In this document: positions 4,995 through 5,793 of the stretch, piece after piece
How the letters are laid out: each line of letters opens with the position of its first letter
How positions within the stretch are numbered: the first letter of the stretch is position 1
Assembly: GCA_905193725.1 (NCBI GenBank)
Contig: CAJJPW010000141.1
Location: 1-5,793, forward strand
Origin: an uncultured Eubacteriales bacterium
GTDB taxonomy: Bacteria > Bacillota > Clostridia > Christensenellales > Christensenellaceae
DNA length: 5,793 nucleotides
Direction of reading: 5' to 3'
Notes under the pieces: generated by a model
Told to the model about the DNA's origin: nothing
Seen by the model: the letters and a program-made list of their open reading frames with translations, nothing else
Databases searched by the model: none
Position numbers and translations under genes: made by a program

Positions 4995-5793
4995 ATGAGT
5001 AGTTGTCATGGACAGCAAGAGCTGCTATTGGAAGTGGAGAATATATCCAAGACATTTCCAGGAGTGAACGCACTAAAGGGCGTCCGTTTACAAGTGAAAA
5101 AGGGGACAGTACATGCGCTGTTGGGTGAAAACGGCGCCGGAAAATCCACGCTGATGAAGATCATTTTGGGAATGTACGCAAGAGACAGCGGTACAATTCG
5201 GCTAAAAGGAAGAGAAATTCACGTGGCAAACCCGCGGCAAGCGCTGGATTTGGGAATTTCTATGATCCACCAAGAGCTGATGAGCATTATGGATATGAGT
5301 GTAGCGGATAACATGTTTCTGGGAGGATATCCAGGCGGCAAAATTGGCCTGCTAAACCGCAGAAAAATCGAGAGGCAGGCAGACGCTGTGCTCAAAGATT
5401 TAGGGATAGAGGGAATTCGCGCCTGTGACAAAATGTCTGAGCTGAGCCAGGCCAAGCGCCAAATGGTGGAGATCGCCAAGGCTGTGCTGGGAAAGGCAGA
5501 ACTGATTATTATGGACGAACCGACCTCCTCCCTTTCGGAAAGCGAGACAGAGCGGCTTTTCAAAATCATCGGTGCTCTGAAGGAAAAGGGCATGGGCATG
5601 ATCTACATTTCCCATAAGCTGGAGGAGATCTTTGAAATCACAGACGAATACACGGTGTTCCGCGATGGAGTATACATTGGAACGGGCAAGACAAAGGAAG
5701 TCTCTCAAGAACAGTTGGTACAGATGATGGTGGGTAGATCACTGTCAGAGGTGTACAGCAAATGCAAGACAGATGTAGGAGATGTGGTGCTGG
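4995..5793 (+). CDS. Sugar ABC transporter ATP-binding protein, first ATPase domain (runs off the window end)
   Basis: ATG at 4995 with GGAGG at 4985-4989 opens a frame of 266 codons to the window edge. It belongs to the RbsA/MglA/XylG type, in which one chain of about 500 residues carries two fused ATPase domains that drive uptake of ribose, galactose, xylose or similar sugars. The first domain is nearly complete: Walker A GENGAGKST at 44-52, Q-loop HQEL at 92-95, signature region LSQAKRQMVEIAKAV at 150-164, Walker B LIIMDEPTSSL at 170-180, and switch histidine ISHKLEE at 205-211. The signature departs from LSGGQ, as is common in the first domain of this family. The second domain, permease and substrate-binding protein should follow downstream. 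The sugar cannot be told from this part. Control by the divergent DeoR-type repressor is inferred from position. Confidence 0.95.
   Translation, partial: MSSCHGQQELLLEVENISKTFPGVNALKGVRLQVKKGTVHALLGENGAGKSTLMKIILGMYARDSGTIRLKGREIHVANPRQALDLGISMIHQELMSIMDMSVADNMFLGGYPGGKIGLLNRRKIERQADAVLKDLGIEGIRACDKMSELSQAKRQMVEIAKAVLGKAELIIMDEPTSSLSESETERLFKIIGALKEKGMGMIYISHKLEEIFEITDEYTVFRDGVYIGTGKTKEVSQEQLVQMMVGRSLSEVYSKCKTDVGDVVL

Noticed and set aside
1..5793. CRISPR arrays, tRNA, rRNA, group II intron or known insertion sequence
   Set aside because: No regularly spaced repeats, tRNA-like folds, domain V motif or transposase motifs were seen on either strand.

Overview
The window looks like chromosomal DNA of a gut-type Firmicute, probably class Clostridia. 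The reasons are low-GC spacers, AGGAGG-type ribosome sites, sigma-A-like promoters, and proteins whose wording matches clostridial homologues (a phosphohexomutase N-terminus, a DUF6512-type membrane protein, a DeoR regulator and an RbsA/MglA-type sugar ATPase). The genus cannot be named from this sequence. Only about 2.36 kb of 5.8 kb is convincingly coding, which is unusually sparse.

Layout. 1-261 (-): N-terminal part of a phosphomannomutase/phosphoglucomutase, cut by the window edge. 262-2689: about 2.4 kb without a convincing gene. Its + strand is purine-rich, and it holds a foldback element (arms 1468-1485 and 1773-1790), a clear + strand intrinsic terminator (1961-1993), a doubtful 46-codon ORF with a good ribosome site (900-1040) and a doubtful decayed coding scrap (2153-2296, -). 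2690-2729: a perfect 12-bp hairpin. 2796-3326 (-): DUF6512-like membrane protein with its own promoter. 3504-3536: a 10-bp hairpin after the next gene. 3575-4342 (-): DeoR-family regulator. 4414-4551: a compact divergent control region. 4552-4994: a long untranslated leader. 4995-5793 (+): the first ATPase domain of a sugar ABC transporter, cut by the window end.

How the parts work together. The DeoR regulator and the sugar ATPase are transcribed divergently from two back-to-back promoters whose -35 boxes are 80 bp apart, with an 18-bp imperfect palindrome between them. This is the usual layout of a local sugar-responsive repressor controlling itself and an uptake operon. The rest of that operon (permease, binding protein, catabolic enzymes) should lie beyond 5793. 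The ATPase gene starts about 435 nt after its predicted transcription start, and that leader carries a 9-codon ORF with a strong ribosome site.

The strongest unexplained signal is at 1457-1811. An 18-nt inverted repeat about 290 nt apart encloses a 10-bp helix and a jointed 22-bp stem-loop, with all wobble pairs compatible with a + strand RNA, and an intrinsic terminator on that strand lies 170 nt downstream. It could be an undescribed structured RNA, a MITE-like element, or both.
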